A stretch of DNA of 64,000 nt from Galeopsis tetrahit. Lineage: Eukaryota; Streptophyta; Magnoliopsida; Lamiales; Lamiaceae. The stretch is from positions 13,048,001 to 13,112,000 of the forward strand of contig OY776120.1 in NCBI GenBank assembly GCA_963675135.1. Direction: 5' to 3'. The notes under the pieces are model-generated. The model worked only from the letters and a program-made list of their open reading frames with translations. It was not told where the DNA came from and did not search any database. Numbering within the stretch: the stretch's first letter is position 1; the number at the start of each line of letters is the position of its first letter. The translations under genes and the position numbers were made by a program. Shown one piece after another: positions 11,217 to 22,926 of the stretch.

Positions 11217-14200
11217 ATGGGACGAAGTAAGCTCCCAATCAAGAAAATCGAAAACACCACCAATCTTCAAGTCACATTCTCTAAACGTCGATACGGTCTA
11301 ATAAAAAAGGCTTACGAAATTGCAGTTTTATGTGACATTGACCTAACTTTGATCATGTTATCTCCTTCTGGCCGCCTCAGTCATTTTTCGGGTAGGAAAA
11401 GGTATCATTTTTAACAATTATATATGTTTATTAATTATATATTAGGCATCTATTTTATTTTTATATGTTGGATTGGTTGATAGATTGATCTAATGGCGTA
11501 GGGTCGAAGATGTTATATATCGTTATATTAATCTATCTGAACGCGATAGAGGAGGGTAATATTTTCTTCATTTCGTTTTAATTTTTGTTTTATTTTCAAT
11601 TAGATTTGATGTAAAATATTCTTGGAATTAAAATGCAGGAGTATATCAAATAGAGAGGTACAGTAAGCAAATGATGCATTGGTATGTATTTATTTTTATT
11701 TTTTATTTTTAAATATGATAATATGGTGTTGATGCAGCAAATAGTGAACACTTTAACCAAGATTAAAAACGAAAAGGAGCTTGCTATGCAAAGGTTTGCC
11801 TGGAATTAATAATTTCCTTCTTAATTTCTAGTGAGTTTCCCTTCTTTTTTTTCTTCACTCCACCATCCATCCCAAAAAGATGATTCGTTATTCATTTTTT
11901 GTTTGTCCCAAAATATAGTTTATTTTACTTTTGATAGTCTATAAAATCTTATAGTTTTGGTAGTTTGTAATGTTCAATAAAGAAGGGTAAATTTTAAAAG
12001 TTTATAGGTAAAATTTAGAATTATAAACACAATAGATAATATTTTATGGATTGATCTTATATAGACGCGATTCTTTATAAGGAATTGAGTTGACCAGTCA
12101 ACATTCCTTTTTTTTTTTTGGTTTTTTTTAACGTGTATGTTAAAAAGTGTAAGTCAATATAACTAAAAAGTGCAACACAATATTATTGAAAAGTCTAATA
12201 CAATTTTTTTATTAAAAATTGTAAGTCACTATAATTGAAAAGTACAACACAATTTTTAATGAAAAGTGTAAGTCATTATAATTAAAAAGTGCAACACAAT
12301 ATTACTGAAAAGTGCAACAATATTATTAAAAAGTGCAAGTCAGTATAATTGAAAAGTGTATATTATAACTGAAAAGTTCAATACAATATTACTGAAAATT
12401 GCAAGTCCATATAACATTACCAAAAAAGTGTATATTAATATAATTTAATATATTATTGAAAAATGTAAGTAACTATAATTGAAAAATGCTAACACAAAAA
12501 CAAATACAAAAAAGAGAAAAAATTCCATGAAAAAAAGTGTAAGTCATTGACGGTTGACTGATCAACTCAATTTCTTATATAGAATTGAGTTTAACAAGAA
12601 CCACCTATATTCTATTGATTTGAGTAAAAAATGAAAGAGAACCATCATTTTGGGACGTGGGAGGAAGTAAAAAAATAAGAGGGACACTGAATGAATTTCT
12701 TCCTTTGGATAACATTAATTAAAATATTTAATCATTTTGACCAGTGCTGCAACTCCTGGCTCTGATACTGAGGTAAAAATATTATATTACTTAAGTCTAA
12801 AAAAAATAACATTTTAAGATCCGACTGTACTGGAGGATTCTGTGCAGAAGGGATAACTCTTGGATCACCCCTACCTGACTCATGTATAGGAAGGAAACTC
12901 TTCTAACATTTTATTTGGCTACTTATTTTTTAAATCATTATTTATGTTATAATATTATTTTAATTCCTTCTTTCTTTCTTTTTTCCAGGAAATACAAAAG
13001 GTAATTATGGACTTGCAACATCAAATTGAGGAAGTTGAAGGACAACTTAGGTAACAAATTAAGGAATTAAACAATACGGTTGAGAGAGTAATTAATTATA
13101 ATCACAATGTGTTTTTGTTTGATGATTGACAGCATATTTGAACCAGATACAGACAAATATACAACATTAGCAGAATACCAAAATTGCGAAATACGACTTG
13201 GGGAAGCACTGCGTCGTATTGCACAACGAAAGGTAATGTTTGAATCCCTGCAATACATTTAGGTTGTGTTTGGATGGTGAAATTTAATTTGAGGACCTAT
13301 TTCAAATGAAATAATTTAAAAATAGATGAATTTCAAATGACATGGATTTAGTGAAGATTTAAAATTCTCTCAATTTTAACTAAAAAGTGTGTGAGCAAAA
13401 ATCTAAGTATTTGAAGTGGAGTGAATTTGGATGGTAGATTTAAAATTCACATATTAAATCCTTCCATCCAAATGGAGCCTTAATTATTTACTTTACCATA
13501 TGATATATGAGAAAAATATTGTTTACCCCCTCAGCTAGCTCTAATTAGTATTACATACAGAGTGTCCTCCTCAACAAAGTTGGGGGGCAGCAATCAAGTT
13601 ATCAAGACACCATACAGGTAACAAAACGCTACTCCCTTCATCCCACGATTTATTTCACATGTATGGAGAAAAAGTAATGACATTTGTGTAAAATTGAAAA
13701 TATTGTGAGAGTGAAGTTTATAAATAGTTTTGTTAAGGGTGTGAAATTGCGGGATGGATGGAGTAATATTTACCCCTCTATATATATATATTATTTTATT
13801 AATTAATTAATTATATATATATATATTTGTTTGGAATAGCAAATAAATACAGTGGTTCAGTATATTAATGAAGCTGAAGCACATGGGGCAGATTCGTTGC
13901 TGGAGAATGATGAAGACGATGATGAACATGAAATTAACGTTGATCATCTCAACTTTGGATCAGATGCATCTTCTGCTAATTTAAGGTTTCGTCTTCTACT
14001 TTGGACTAATTTACCCTACTAAACGAGGTCTAAAATGCTCCAAAATTTTAAATTGGAGTATATAATTTTGTAAAATTAATTATTGTTATTATTATTATGT
14101 GTATATATATAGGAAGAATTCATCACCAAGGATATATGAGTCGGTTTCCCAAGCAAGTGTAAACGAGAATGGTCAAACAGTGGAAGGGTCTCAAAACAAT

Positions 14201-14648
14201 ATTATGAATGATGACTCTTTTCACCAATTTCATTCCTCTTTTACTTCTTTACTGCCCCCACACACCCAAACTTCTTTCATCAAGGTAATTTATTTCAACT
14301 TCGGTTACTCTCTTCGTGTTTCACTTGATATTTTATTATTAACACATGTCGATATGACGTTTACAGTTCATTGATTTTTTTTCACTCTCCGCATATCATT
14401 CGTTCACACTATAAAATACAAAGTGAAACACCGAATATATATGGACCAAATGATTTTATTTAAATTTATCTCATCGCTTTTTTTCTTTTTATTATTATAT
14501 CTATAAGTGTGAGTTTTTTATATTATTAATATTGCAGGATTTGATGGAGGGTTCAACAGGGGGAGGGGGCCTTGGTGCACTAGACCCAGAGACCATGTTT
14601 TTAGCACCACAAAGCCACCAGTTACCATCAAGTGAACTTCATCTATAA
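11217..14648 (+). CDS. MIKC*-type (S-clade, AGL66/AGL104-like) MADS-box transcription factor
   Basis: DNA-binding regulator of 329 aa in 11 exons: 11217-11401, 11502-11555, 11639-11657, 11738-11793, 12745-12772, 12989-13050, 13133-13232, 13561-13617, 13840-13985, 14113-14284 and 14538-14648. All splice sites are GT-AG and the lengths sum to 990 nt. The MADS domain (residues 1-61) starts MGRSKLPIKKIENTTN and keeps VTFSKRRYGLIKKA, LCDIDLTLIM and SPSGRL. The I/K region keeps RVEDVIYRYINL, ISNREQIVNTLTKIKNE and the coiled coil LQHQIEEVEGQL. An acidic stretch (ENDEDDDEHE) precedes a Ser/Gln-rich C-terminus. FSG after the MADS box and RVEDV resemble S-clade MIKC* proteins, known to act in pollen; that role is inferred. 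The nearest neighbour is a convergent paralog. Confidence 0.9.
11858..12667. mobile_element. Stowaway-like element, interrupted, in MADS intron 4
   Basis: The ends form an imperfect inverted repeat (CTCCACCATCCATCCCAAAA on the left, TTTTGGGACGTGGGAGGAAG on the right) with TA after the right end. It is much longer than a normal Stowaway because a second element (12079-12576) sits inside. The left TA has decayed to CA. Confidence 0.55.
12079..12576. repeat. Inverted-repeat element with internal AAAAGTGCAAC minisatellite
   Basis: About 24-bp inverted ends (AAGGAATTGAGTTGACCAGT left; its counterpart GATCAACTCAATTTCTT right, three mismatches) enclose roughly ten degenerate copies of a 22-28 bp unit built on AAAAAGTGCAACACAATATT. 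No coding capacity. It is nested in the Stowaway-like element of MADS intron 4. Its superfamily is unclear because no clean target duplication is visible. Confidence 0.65.
13632..13763. mobile_element. Stowaway MITE in MADS intron 8
   Basis: 132 bp with inverted ends CTCCCTTCATCCCACGATTT and GCGGGATGGATGGAG, flanked by TA at 13630-13631 and 13764-13765. It lies between exons 8 and 9 of the plus-strand MADS gene. Confidence 0.85.
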
Positions 14649-15221
14649 TTAATTAATTAATTAATTATATTGAGCAATCAAAATTATTGCTTATATAATT
14701 AACCATATGTGTGTTAGGACCAACAAATCAATTTTATTTGGAGTATTTGTTGAATATCTATGCATATATGATGTGTGGACAAAAATTGTCACCACAGTTG
14801 AAAGTTCAAGAGTATAGTTTTATTTTTCTTTTTCTTTTTCTCTCTCATTAAAAAGTCAATTCTTTTAATCATTTTTGGGAACATCCAATAAAATTGAAAC
14901 AATTAATACAAAGAAGATTAACATGATCTCTCTGCAAGGATCACACACGTAAATCGAGAAAAAATCAATCCCTAAAACAAATTAACATTATTATTGAAAC
15001 ATCTCTATTATAGTTACTAAAATAGAGAATTATATTATGACCATCTACAATTAAGAAAGAGAAACAATAGAGAAATTTATTAATAAGAAGGACATATATT
15101 GAAAATAAATAAAAATAAAATGACACTAGTCCAATCTATAGTGTCTTTTATTAAGTCTCCTTGTATAACTTTTCTCCTTTAATTAAAAATAATAGTAATA
15201 TTTTTTTGCTGGTTTTTTCAC
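14649..15221. other. 573-bp spacer between convergent MADS genes
   Basis: AT-rich DNA that must hold both 3' UTRs and polyadenylation signals. AATAAA-type sequences occur on the plus strand (CAATAAAATTG near 14887). No repeat or ORF was recognised. Confidence 0.6.
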
Positions 15222-18200
15222 TCATGAATTATTTGGAAAATCCTTCCAATTAAAATTGTCATCCAGAAGCAAGTCCTCCCACTCCCATGCATTGGTCTTC
15301 TGAAAGTTGGAATTAGTCCACATTATTGCGTTGTCTCCAAAAGCATCCTATAGCAAGCAAGGAAAACAAAAAAATGCAAAGTTAAATAAATCAAGATACA
15401 TGGAATGAAGACAAATTAAATTAAAGAGAACTTTATTATCACATATAATTCAATTAAAAATGTTTTTCTCATCGTTTGACAATCAAAATGCATATAATAT
15501 CATGAATGGAAAATGATACTCCAATTTCGAGGCTTCTATCGATCCCTTTATGAGGATTGGAATGTAAATAATGTATACAGTGTGTCCGGCTAATTAGGTA
15601 AATAAAAAAGTATTTATCCTCATATAATATATACTCCCTTCGTCCCGAACCAAGACCTTTCATATATAAGTGGGCACACTTTTTAAGAAAGTGTAATATT
15701 AGTAGAGTTTTAAAAGGTAATTTTGTAGACCATTATGTATAAAATAAATAAATGAGTTAGACTTATGTATATGCGTGAACCCAAAAGTAATGACATTTTA
15801 TGTAAAACTGTAGATATTATAAGAGTGAAGTTTATAAATATACGTGTTCCATTTTAAGGGTGTGAAAGGTATTATGGGACGGAGGAAGTACTATTTAATT
15901 ACCTCTTGTTGATCAACTTGATAAGGACCCTGTGACAGATGAGTACTTGTATCATCAACATTGTTATGATGCCCTAATATTTCTCCTCCCTCCACGTTAT
16001 TAAATTGACTAAAACTCGAAGTCGAAAATTGCAAGCCATTTTGGGTACTGGTAATTAATTCATGTCGAGGCATTATCACATCGCTAGAGTACTTGCTTGT
16101 ATTTGACGTCAATCTAAAACAAGGTTGAATTTTTGTTATGAAAAAAACATAATAATTACTATAAATATATATATATGTAACAATAAGTGAGCTTATTTGT
16201 CTGAATTCAATTATAGTTTTTTTTTTTCTTTTTTTTACGTTATCAATTTTGGTAATTTAATATAATTTTACTCCATAAAAAAATCAATTTCGGTATACCG
16301 AGCTTTTCATACCGAAAAATATCGAAATTATCGAAATTTCTGGTATACCGAAACTTTCGGTACGGTATGATATCGTACCGAAATTTTCGGTACGGTAACG
16401 GTATGGAAAATGATCATACCGCAGTATTTCGGTATACCGAAAAAAATTCGGTATTCGGTATGAAACGGTATATCGATTACCGAAATATCGAAACCTTAAT
16501 AAAATAATAATTTTATATTATTTTTAAATTAAAATAACTTTAATTATTAAAACTTAAATAAAATAAATCTTAAATAATTAATTTCGGTATAAAACAATGC
16601 TTCAATATTTTCGGTATGAATTGGTATACCGGTATTTTGATATGAAATAATGGTTCAATATTTTCGATATGAATCGGTATACCGATATGGTACGGTATAT
16701 CGATATACCGTATCGAAAATTCGGTATACCGAAATTACGGTACGGTATCGGTATGAATTTTTACATACCGAAAATTTCGGTATACCGAAATTTCGGTACG
16801 GTAACGGTATGAATTTTTTCAATATCGAAATTTTCGGTATGATAACGGTATGGTTCAGTATTGTCGGTATACCGTACCGAACCACCCCTACCTTTGGCCC
16901 AATTAAATGTTAATGATCTCCTCCACCAAAAAATAAGATTCTTGGAGTTGTGGTAATTAGATCGAGAAATTGGACATAATAATAAAACGGGTTAGATAAG
17001 ATAAGAGCTTGGTAAAGGGTTCAACCTTCAACTCACTGGAAAACGGTTGAAAAATAACCAGCAAGTACAAATTTCACGAATTGAATGAACAATTATTTGT
17101 CCAACAAAAAACAAATTATTGGGGTTGTGGCAATTGGATCGAGAAATTTGAAGTAGAAATAATACGGTCTGGGCGAGAAGTTTGTTATAGGACACAATCT
17201 TCGATTTATCGAAAAATGACAAAAAATTGGTCAAGAAGTACAAATTCACAAATGACACAAAATGGTACTGGAAAATGGCTGGAAATCCATTTTGATATAC
17301 GAAATGTCATGAAAAATTGAATTGAAATGAGAGATAAGCAAGAGAAAAAAAGAGAATGGTATAGGTCTCAACCCTCGTCACGCTGTAAATCACTTGAATT
17401 CGCAATGAGAATAAACGAAATTTGCGAAAAAATAACAAATTTTGGAATTGTGATTATGGAGGAGGTGAAATCGAAATTTGTAATTGATTGAGAGTTTTGC
17501 TTCTTGAATAAGTCGTGGTTCATTTGGAGGTGGTGACAATCAAGGGCGGAGCTACAGCCATGGCTATGGGTGGTTGTAGCCCACCCCATTTCTTAAAAAT
17601 TAAAAAAAAAAAAAAAAACTTCTATACAATAGTAAAGAGTCATTTCCAGTAAGTAATATTTAATTTTATTAAAATGTTTGTAAGTATATATTTAATTGTT
17701 TATATAAATTTAAATTAAATAATAAAAGCAACGGCTAAACAAACCCCGGATTCTACTGTACACGTCTCATGACTCCAATTACTATACACACACCACACAA
17801 TTTATGTTTAAATTAATACTCACACCTCTAAATTATAATCCAACTCTATAAAAATTAAAAAATTAAGAAAAATTATTCTTCACTAATGGAACAGAAGAAA
17901 CGCGTGAAATAAGAAGAAGACAAAAGTGAGTTCAAATTTGAAAGGAGGAGTTCCAACGGTATATATTTGACATTCAATAAAATGTGTAAATTTAGTACGC
18001 TTAATCTCCATTTTTATGCAGTTTAGTTAGTTTTTATCAAAATCTAGGGTTAAAATTTTTGTGATATTTTTTTTGAATTTTTTGTGATTTTGTAAAGTCT
18101 TGAATTCAATTTTTTCTTCTTGTTCACCCGTTTCTTCCGTTCCATTAGAAGAAAAGGTTTTTTTGTGATTTTTTTAAAATCTGGGTATTGTCCAAAATTG

Positions 18201-20756
18201 AGATGTAAGTAGAAATTTAAAAATAAATTATATTTTAATTATAGGGTGTGTACGATAAAATTGAGAGATTTAATTTTCTTTAGCCGCTATCAATAATAAA
18301 TCCTAGATTAATTTATCAATTCAAACCTCTTAACTAAAAAAATGGATACTTTCAGTTTTCTTCTACTTGTTAACCTCTTTATTTAAGGTATTTAGCCCAC
18401 CCTAAAAAACGCCCTTGGTGACAATTATTGACGTGTTCAAAATTAATAAAATTGGGACAAACAAATTTAATATGTGTTTTTTTTTTTTTTTTGTAAAAAA
18501 ATATAAATAAAAGTTCCACAAACCAAAATTTGTATAGTTTATGTAGACAAAAGAAAACTAAAATTGCTTTCGATATACAAGATGATTTGTGGAATTATAT
18601 CCAAACGAGCTCGATAGGAGAAAATTAAGAAATGTGAGATTCAAATTATTTAAACATTTACCTCGAAGGACGTTGGATGTGACCGATGCTCTGAGTAGAT
18701 ATATCAATTGCATTTGAATGAGGCGCCTAAAAATATTTTGACACAATCAATTTTTAGGTCTAATATTTCAAGAAGAAAAAGATGGTTAATAAGCAACAAA
18801 TTAAAATAATATTTATAAATACATACAGAGGGGTGATTATTCCAAGCATTAACAATATTCTGTTGAGGGAAATCCAGTAGGGTTTGAAAGGGTTGCTGCA
18901 ATAAAATAAAATAGTCGATCGATTATTTCGGATATATATCATATATATATGCTGCAATTAAATAATTGCTCGAACCTTTTAATTTATGTATTTAATGAAA
19001 AATTCATACCTCCATATTTCCAGATTCAAGTATGACTGGAGAAGAATGAGACAAGTTGCAAATATTTGATGGCCCCGGATTATTCATATTTGCTCCCAAA
19101 TTTGTTTGATCCAATGACTCTTCAATTATGTTATCGCCAACTTTGGCACTATATATATGTATATAATATATGATCATTGTATTAACTTTTCACTTTATTT
19201 TATAGTATATAGTAAAATAAAATAATCGTCAGAAGTCACCTGTATGAACTCATCATCCACGGATCAAATTTTAGGTTTTGTCTGGACAAATTTTGCTCAT
19301 TCTCGTTGAAATTGGAGGAAAATAGAGCGTCGTCTTGGTTACACAACAATTGATTTCTCCCCTAATAAAAAAAAAGAAAAAGAAAAAACTCACCTATAAT
19401 TGTAAGAGCATTATTAAGATTAATTTAACAATTGCATATTATGAAACATTTGCTTACTTGAAAATTTGGCTGAGTGCATGATGTTGGGAAATTAGCTAGT
19501 GCATTCTGATTAATAATAATAATATACGTTTATTAGTTTAGAATTCGTAAAATTAATAGTAATTTTTAAATATGCATAAATTTAATTAGGACTTACTTTT
19601 CTAGCTACCACTCTCTCTAAAGAATGGTTTATATTTCTCTCACACCAAGATAATTGATGCAAAGAAGGCTCTTGCTCTGGATCCCATTCATAGTCCCTAA
19701 AAATTCAACACATTTTTTTATAAAAAAAAATTTAAGACTCACAATAGGGAATATATATATTAAGCCTATTAATTATTCGAAAATATATCTTACCGAAGGT
19801 CTGCTTCTAAAATTTGCAGCTCTAAACCAATTTTTTTAATTTGCAATTCATGATTCTGATCGAACGAGATAAGAAAACTTGTTAAATGAATTTATTCCAA
19901 ATTTGAGTAAAAATAAAATATTGAATAAAAAAAAATCATACATACCTCGATTCTTAAATAAGGTATTATTCCAAATTCAATATGCACCAGAAAATTAGTA
20001 TTGTCAGCTACTAAATTAGTCAGATTAAAATCAAATAACCATAACATTTATAAATTTATAATGAGAGAGCGAGAGAATTAAGAAGATTGTTTTTGAAAAA
20101 ATTCAATAAAACAAATTAAAGATGGAATTAAGAGAGAGAAATATACTGCTTGTCCAAATATTGCAATTTGCTGGCATCACTTTTGATATGATCGATGTGT
20201 CGCAACTTCTCCAATTTGTTCTTCACAAACAACACCACAAATTAATTTTCGTATCAATATCAATATTAAATGTATTTATTTATGCTAAAACATACCTCAA
20301 CATTATTTATGTGGCTGTATCTCGTCATCAACCAACAAAAACCATGAATAAAAACAAACAACTCAAAATAAGTACTCAAAACGAAAATAATTGACAATAT
20401 ATCTTAGGGAAAATAAACGATTTTTTATCACTTTAATCTAGTTTCTGCTGGTAGATTAACATAAAGATGAAGCACATCTTCAATCCTGCAAAAAAAAAAA
20501 AAGGTTTAAAATCACTTTCACAAACAATATTTTTAAAACAAATCCTTCAAGTAGTTATATTAAAATAGAAAGGTGACCTTTGGTTGCAAAACTTGCTAAC
20601 TCGACCAGAAGGCGAAAATGCAACAAATGCAACATCTATGTCGCAACAAATAGCAATTTCATTGGTCTTCCTCATAAGACTGCTGCGTCTCTTTGAAAAC
20701 GTCACTTGACATTTTGTTACGTCGTTAATTTTTTTCAAATCAATTTTTCGACCCAT
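15222..20756 (-). CDS. Divergent MIKC*-type MADS-box transcription factor
   Basis: 426-aa protein in 14 exons, 5' to 3': 20756-20578, 20485-20432, 20320-20296, 20220-20147, 19952-19946, 19855-19794, 19696-19597, 19505-19458, 19361-19240, 19148-19010, 18895-18827, 18726-18662, 16113-15903 and 15347-15222. Lengths sum to 1281 nt and phases close. The MADS domain starts MGRKIDLKKINDVTK with VTFSKRRSSLMRKTNE, CCDIDVAFVAFSPSGR and KFCNQR. RIEDVLHLYVNLP and a coiled coil (NHELQIKKIGLELQILEADL) follow. The C-terminus WEWEDLLLDDNFNW resembles the conserved end of S-clade MIKC* proteins. Exons 2, 6 and 7 match the plus-strand neighbour exactly in length (54, 62, 100 nt). MADS residues are more diverged than usual, so fast evolution or relaxed constraint is possible. 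Exon 5 (7 nt) is inferred from phase. Intron 12 is 2.5 kb because of insertions. Confidence 0.85.
15634..15888. mobile_element. Stowaway MITE in last intron of minus-strand MADS gene
   Basis: 255 bp with ends CTCCCTTCGTCCCGAACCAA and ATGGGACGGAGGAAG, flanked by TA (15632-15633, 15889-15890). Its right edge lies only 13 bp from the splice donor of exon 13. Confidence 0.85.
16280..16892. repeat. CGGTATACCG-rich hAT-like repeat in intron 12
   Basis: About 600 bp packed with CGGTATACCGAAATTTCGGT motifs on both strands. The right end reads ACCGTACCGAACCACCCCTA, a common terminus of plant hAT MITEs. The left end is not clear and no 8-bp duplication was found, so it may be truncated. It explains the low-complexity overlapping ORFs there. 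Confidence 0.6.
16930..17440. repeat. Three degenerate ~170-bp tandem units
   Basis: Similar blocks recur at about 16937, 17109 and 17429, for example TTGGAGTTGTGGTAATTAGA versus TTGGGGTTGTGGCAATTGGA, with shared AAGTACAAATT motifs between them. No coding role. The third unit is weak. Confidence 0.45.
17541..18417. mobile_element. hAT-type element in intron 12 of minus-strand MADS gene
   Basis: 877 bp flanked by a perfect 8-bp duplication GTGACAAT (17533-17540, 18418-18425). Ends are CAAGGGCGGAGCTACAGCC and, inverted, CAAGGGCGTTTTTTAGGGTG, matching the common plant hAT terminus CARGGGCGGAGC. No transposase ORF remains, so it is non-autonomous. Confidence 0.85.
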
Positions 20757-20807
20757 ATTATTTAGAATTTGTATTTTTTGTCTTTTTAGTGAAGGTAAGG
20801 AACGGCC

Positions 20808-20819
20808 ACTATTTATAAG
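20808..20819 (-). promoter_or_regulatory. TATA box of the minus-strand MADS gene
   Basis: Minus-strand CTTATAAATAGT lies about 55 bp before the start codon at 20756, which would give a short leader of roughly 25 nt. Inferred from consensus and position. Confidence 0.5.
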
Positions 20820-20849
20820 TCTTGAAAGCTTTATGAAGTCAACTAGCAT

Positions 20850-22279
20850 AAAATCGTCAAAAACTCAAAATTATCAGCCATAATGACTCGTAAATTGATG
20901 ATTATCTCGAGAATCTAAGGCTCAGTAATCATAAATAAATATAATAAATCACTTTTGCATGTGAAAGCACAAGCTAAGCTATATAAGACGAAAATTTCTA
21001 AGTCATGTTTGGCAAAGGTTAAAAAATACTCCCTTACTTTCAAAATATTATAATGTGTATATATATATATATTCACTTCAATTTATAAAATTTTATATTT
21101 GTCTTTTAAATAATTTGCCCCCTTACTTTTTTTTTTTTTTTAATAACAACATATAATATGATAACATGAGACAACTCGGCTCCTTGGGACGAAATTTTGG
21201 ATCAATCCTTGTAGGCAAAATGTGACTATCTATGTCATCTAGGTATGTAATCAAATTAAACTATTCATAAACTATTCGAGATTTTACTCGAAAAATATTC
21301 ATTCGAGCTTGTTTAATACAACTCGTTAACACAAACAAACAAACAAATTCAAATTCAATAATATTTAGTTCGTTGGATCATGAACATGCTTGCTAGTAAG
21401 CTGGTGAGCTAGTTCGTAATTATAATGAGTAGTTCAATTTTTGTTTATAACTCTGTACTCAATTTGGTCAAACATACTAAAAAAATAAAAACAATAATAC
21501 CCCTCAAATGGCTTTATTCCTAAAAAATGCCCTATACTTTATAAAATGTTACCTTTCGTTTGTTTACCCTCCAATTTTTTATCTTGAAAATTGAATAAAC
21601 AACCTAGATTCGATATCATTTCCTAGATTGAAAATTATAAGAAAAATGAGTTTGAAATGAAAGTTATGACATTTATAAAGTATACGGGCATTGTTTAGAA
21701 TATAAAGTCATTTGCTTGATATAATTTGACAAAATAAGGGTATGTGTAAAGAAAATTAGGGTGTAAACAGCGTCATCCTTGTTGAAATGATCATTAAATA
21801 ATATTATGGTCAAGTTTAAATCTAAAATAAAATTTTTAATAAGACAGTCTCATATATGAAATAAATCACATTTACTTATATTATATGACTCGTGTGTTTG
21901 CAGGACTTCAATTCAACGAAGAGGAGTACATAAATCTAATTGTGTAAACCCAAACAGGACTTTGACAAATGTTGAGCAAGGAGTATGGAGACTTTAATTT
22001 GCAAATCCAAGGCTGCTGATTCTATAGGTCTAGGATAGAAAGTTGGCATGATTTTACTTGTGACAAATATTTCCTTGTACGTACATACCATTTGCGAGAT
22101 TTTTCTATAATTTTTTGGGAAATTGTTTAATGTAAATCACCATAGTTGAGGCTATAAATTGTAATAGGGATAAGACTGCACTAAATTTTTACAGATTTCT
22201 AGGGATAGATTTTCTATTATGTTTTCTTTAAATTATTTGTTCATATGCTGATCTTTTCTGATTTTAGAGATCTAAATTG
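20850..22279. other. Intergenic, upstream of minus-strand MADS gene
   Basis: AT-rich spacer. A stretch at about 21240-21430 has the CTCGAG/TTCGAGCTTG wording common in plant hAT-derived repeats, but no ends can be defined. A TA run lies at 21057-21070. Confidence 0.5.
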
Positions 22280-22513
22280 TAGTAATGTTACGCGAACCGA
22301 ACCGCTCATGAACTCGGCTCGTTAAGACGGGACTCATTAGGTTTGAAATTAAAAAAAAAAAATTTAATTTCATTAGGTTTGACTCGACTTGATAAGCTCG
22401 TTTATAAGTCGAGTCGAATTCATCTTTTTGCTTGTCAATGTAATTAAATCGGTGACAAGAGTTCAAGTTGACTCGAACTTCAAGCATTGTGTTCGGCTCG
22501 TATAACACCTCTA
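22280..22513. mobile_element. Probable hAT-type MITE
   Basis: 234 bp with related inverted ends TAGTAATGTTACGCGAACCG and TAGAGGTGTTATACGAGCCG (other strand). The flanking octamers CTAAATTG and TTATATTG match at 6 of 8 positions, so an old duplication is likely but not proven. Confidence 0.5.
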
Positions 22514-22926
22514 TTATATTGGACCTTCTTGGCTTTTAGAGTACAAAGGTAGTGGTAAAAGCAGAGAAAGAAAGTGTTAATATTTAAAATTGTATTTCAT
22601 TCATACTTTACAAATGCTATATGTACATGTATTTATAGGCAGAAGCCATGCTTAACCGTAGTAGCTGCTATACACAATTTTAGATGCTACTGGGTGCTAC
22701 TACTTGATTCTAGATACAGTAAAACCTCTCTATAATCATATCCTTGGGACCACAAAAAAATATTCCTAAATGGGGGTTATTCCTAAATAGAGTTATAAGG
22801 TTTTTTTTTTTTTTTTAAATGCATGTATATTATATAATGGTATAATTAGTAGATACATGTACATGATGTAATGTGTTGAACTTAATTGAACTAATTTACT
22901 CACGTAATATGAAAAGACAATACTCA

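Noticed and set aside
11639..11688. An alternative exon 3 of the plus MADS gene reading RYSKQMMH, suggesting a frameshifted gene
   Set aside because: Using donor GTACAG at 11658 instead gives ISNRE in phase with exon 4 and matches the family, so no frameshift is needed.
16650..16913. Overlapping frames rich in Tyr/Arg/Thr on both strands
   Set aside because: Translations of the CGGTATACCG repeat, without any protein resemblance.
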